In this document: in pieces, positions 5,030 through 5,209 of the stretch | Layout: every line of letters starts with the position of its first letter | Position numbering within the stretch: the first letter of the stretch is position 1 | Source: a bacterium UBA4883 | GTDB lineage: Bacteria; Bacillota; Clostridia; Oscillospirales; Acutalibacteraceae | Assembly (NCBI GenBank): GCA_002399225.1 | Contig: DHDF01000108.1 | Location: forward strand, 1,074-6,282 | Direction: 5' to 3' | Length of the DNA stretch: 5,209 nt | Translations under genes and position numbers: made by a program | Notes under the pieces: generated by a model | Told to the model about the DNA's origin: nothing | The model's input: the letters and a program-made list of their open reading frames with translations, nothing else | Databases searched by the model: none

Positions 5030-5209
5030 CTAAAGCTCCTGTACCTTTACATTTGGATTGACGTACTGTCCGTGGTTCCGGGTCTTGCTTCCATACTGGA
5101 TTGCAAACTTCGGGCAGCGGTGCAGGCATCCAAGACAGAGCGTACACTTTTCCTTGATCCATACCGGCTTGCCATTCTGCATCTCAATCGCCTCAACCGG
5201 GCATTTTCT
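5030..5209 (-). CDS. EFR1-type ferredoxin domain protein (C-terminal part)
   Basis: The last 59 residues of a - strand gene whose beginning lies beyond the right edge. The fragment shows the two halves of a bacterial 2[4Fe-4S] ferredoxin: the final CP of the first cluster (RKCPVEAIEM, residue 3) and a complete second cluster motif with Cys at 22, 25, 28 and 32 (CTLCLGCLHRCP). The tail FAIQYGSKTRNHGQYVNPNV is typical of EFR1-family proteins, in which a flavodoxin-like N-terminal domain of roughly 170-200 residues precedes the ferredoxin. Such proteins are presumed cytoplasmic electron carriers in anaerobes, with FMN and iron-sulfur centres. The N-terminal domain is outside the window, so the exact architecture is inferred. 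The visible part appears intact, with TAG at 5032-5030. It reads directly into the ruined SDR gene, suggesting a former redox operon. Confidence 0.82.
   Translation of the reverse strand, partial: RKCPVEAIEMQNGKPVWIKEKCTLCLGCLHRCPKFAIQYGSKTRNHGQYVNPNVKVQEL

Noticed and set aside
4746..5033. Plus-strand open frame of 95 codons in the right part
   Set aside because: It is antisense to recognisable SDR and helicase-like remnants, is rich in Ser, Phe and Pro, and has no ribosome binding site.
4938..5162. Minus-strand open frame of 74 codons over the ferredoxin end
   Set aside because: It is out of frame with the four-Cys 4Fe-4S motif and joins unrelated sequence; the frame ending at 5030 is the real one.

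Overview
The window looks like chromosomal or island DNA of a Gram-positive anaerobe of class Clostridia (gut Oscillospiraceae/Lachnospiraceae type). The reasons are AGGAGG-type ribosome binding sites, frequent GTG/TTG starts, a MutE/MutG lantibiotic-immunity transporter beside an OmpR/EnvZ-type two-component pair, an EFR1-type ferredoxin end, and a scrap resembling the large SNF2-type helicase of Tn1549-like conjugative elements. The genus cannot be fixed from the sequence.

Region 1 (1-3319) is GC-rich, tightly packed, all on the + strand and apparently intact. It holds the C-terminal part of a MutE/EpiE-family permease, a complete MutG-family permease overlapping it by one base, then after a 69-base gap (with a candidate promoter) a winged-helix response regulator and a two-TM sensor histidine kinase. 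The ATPase (MutF/LanF type) is expected just upstream of the window. The inferred role is that the kinase senses a membrane-active peptide, phosphorylates the regulator and raises expression of the transporter, which removes the peptide from the membrane. No lantibiotic precursor or modification gene is visible, so this may be a stand-alone resistance system or the edge of a biosynthetic cluster.

Region 2 (3320-4661) is different: AT-richer towards its end and full of decay. A small four-TM membrane protein gene is split by one extra base in a T run. An alpha/beta-hydrolase gene carries a nonsense codon, a one-base deletion and a lost C-terminal half. The only gene here that looks intact encodes a GNAT acetyltransferase, followed by a hairpin terminator.

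Region 3 (4729-5209) runs on the - strand, convergent with the rest. It contains the 4Fe-4S C-terminus of an EFR1-family ferredoxin, an SDR oxidoreductase reduced to its N-terminal nucleotide-binding part with a frameshift and an in-frame stop, and, fused to that in another frame, a short piece that resembles the helicase C-domain of integrative-element SNF2 helicases.

Nothing here needs a wholly new system. The most informative points are the run of broken genes around an intact acetyltransferase, the scar of a mobile element, and the peptide-sensing/immunity operon beside it.
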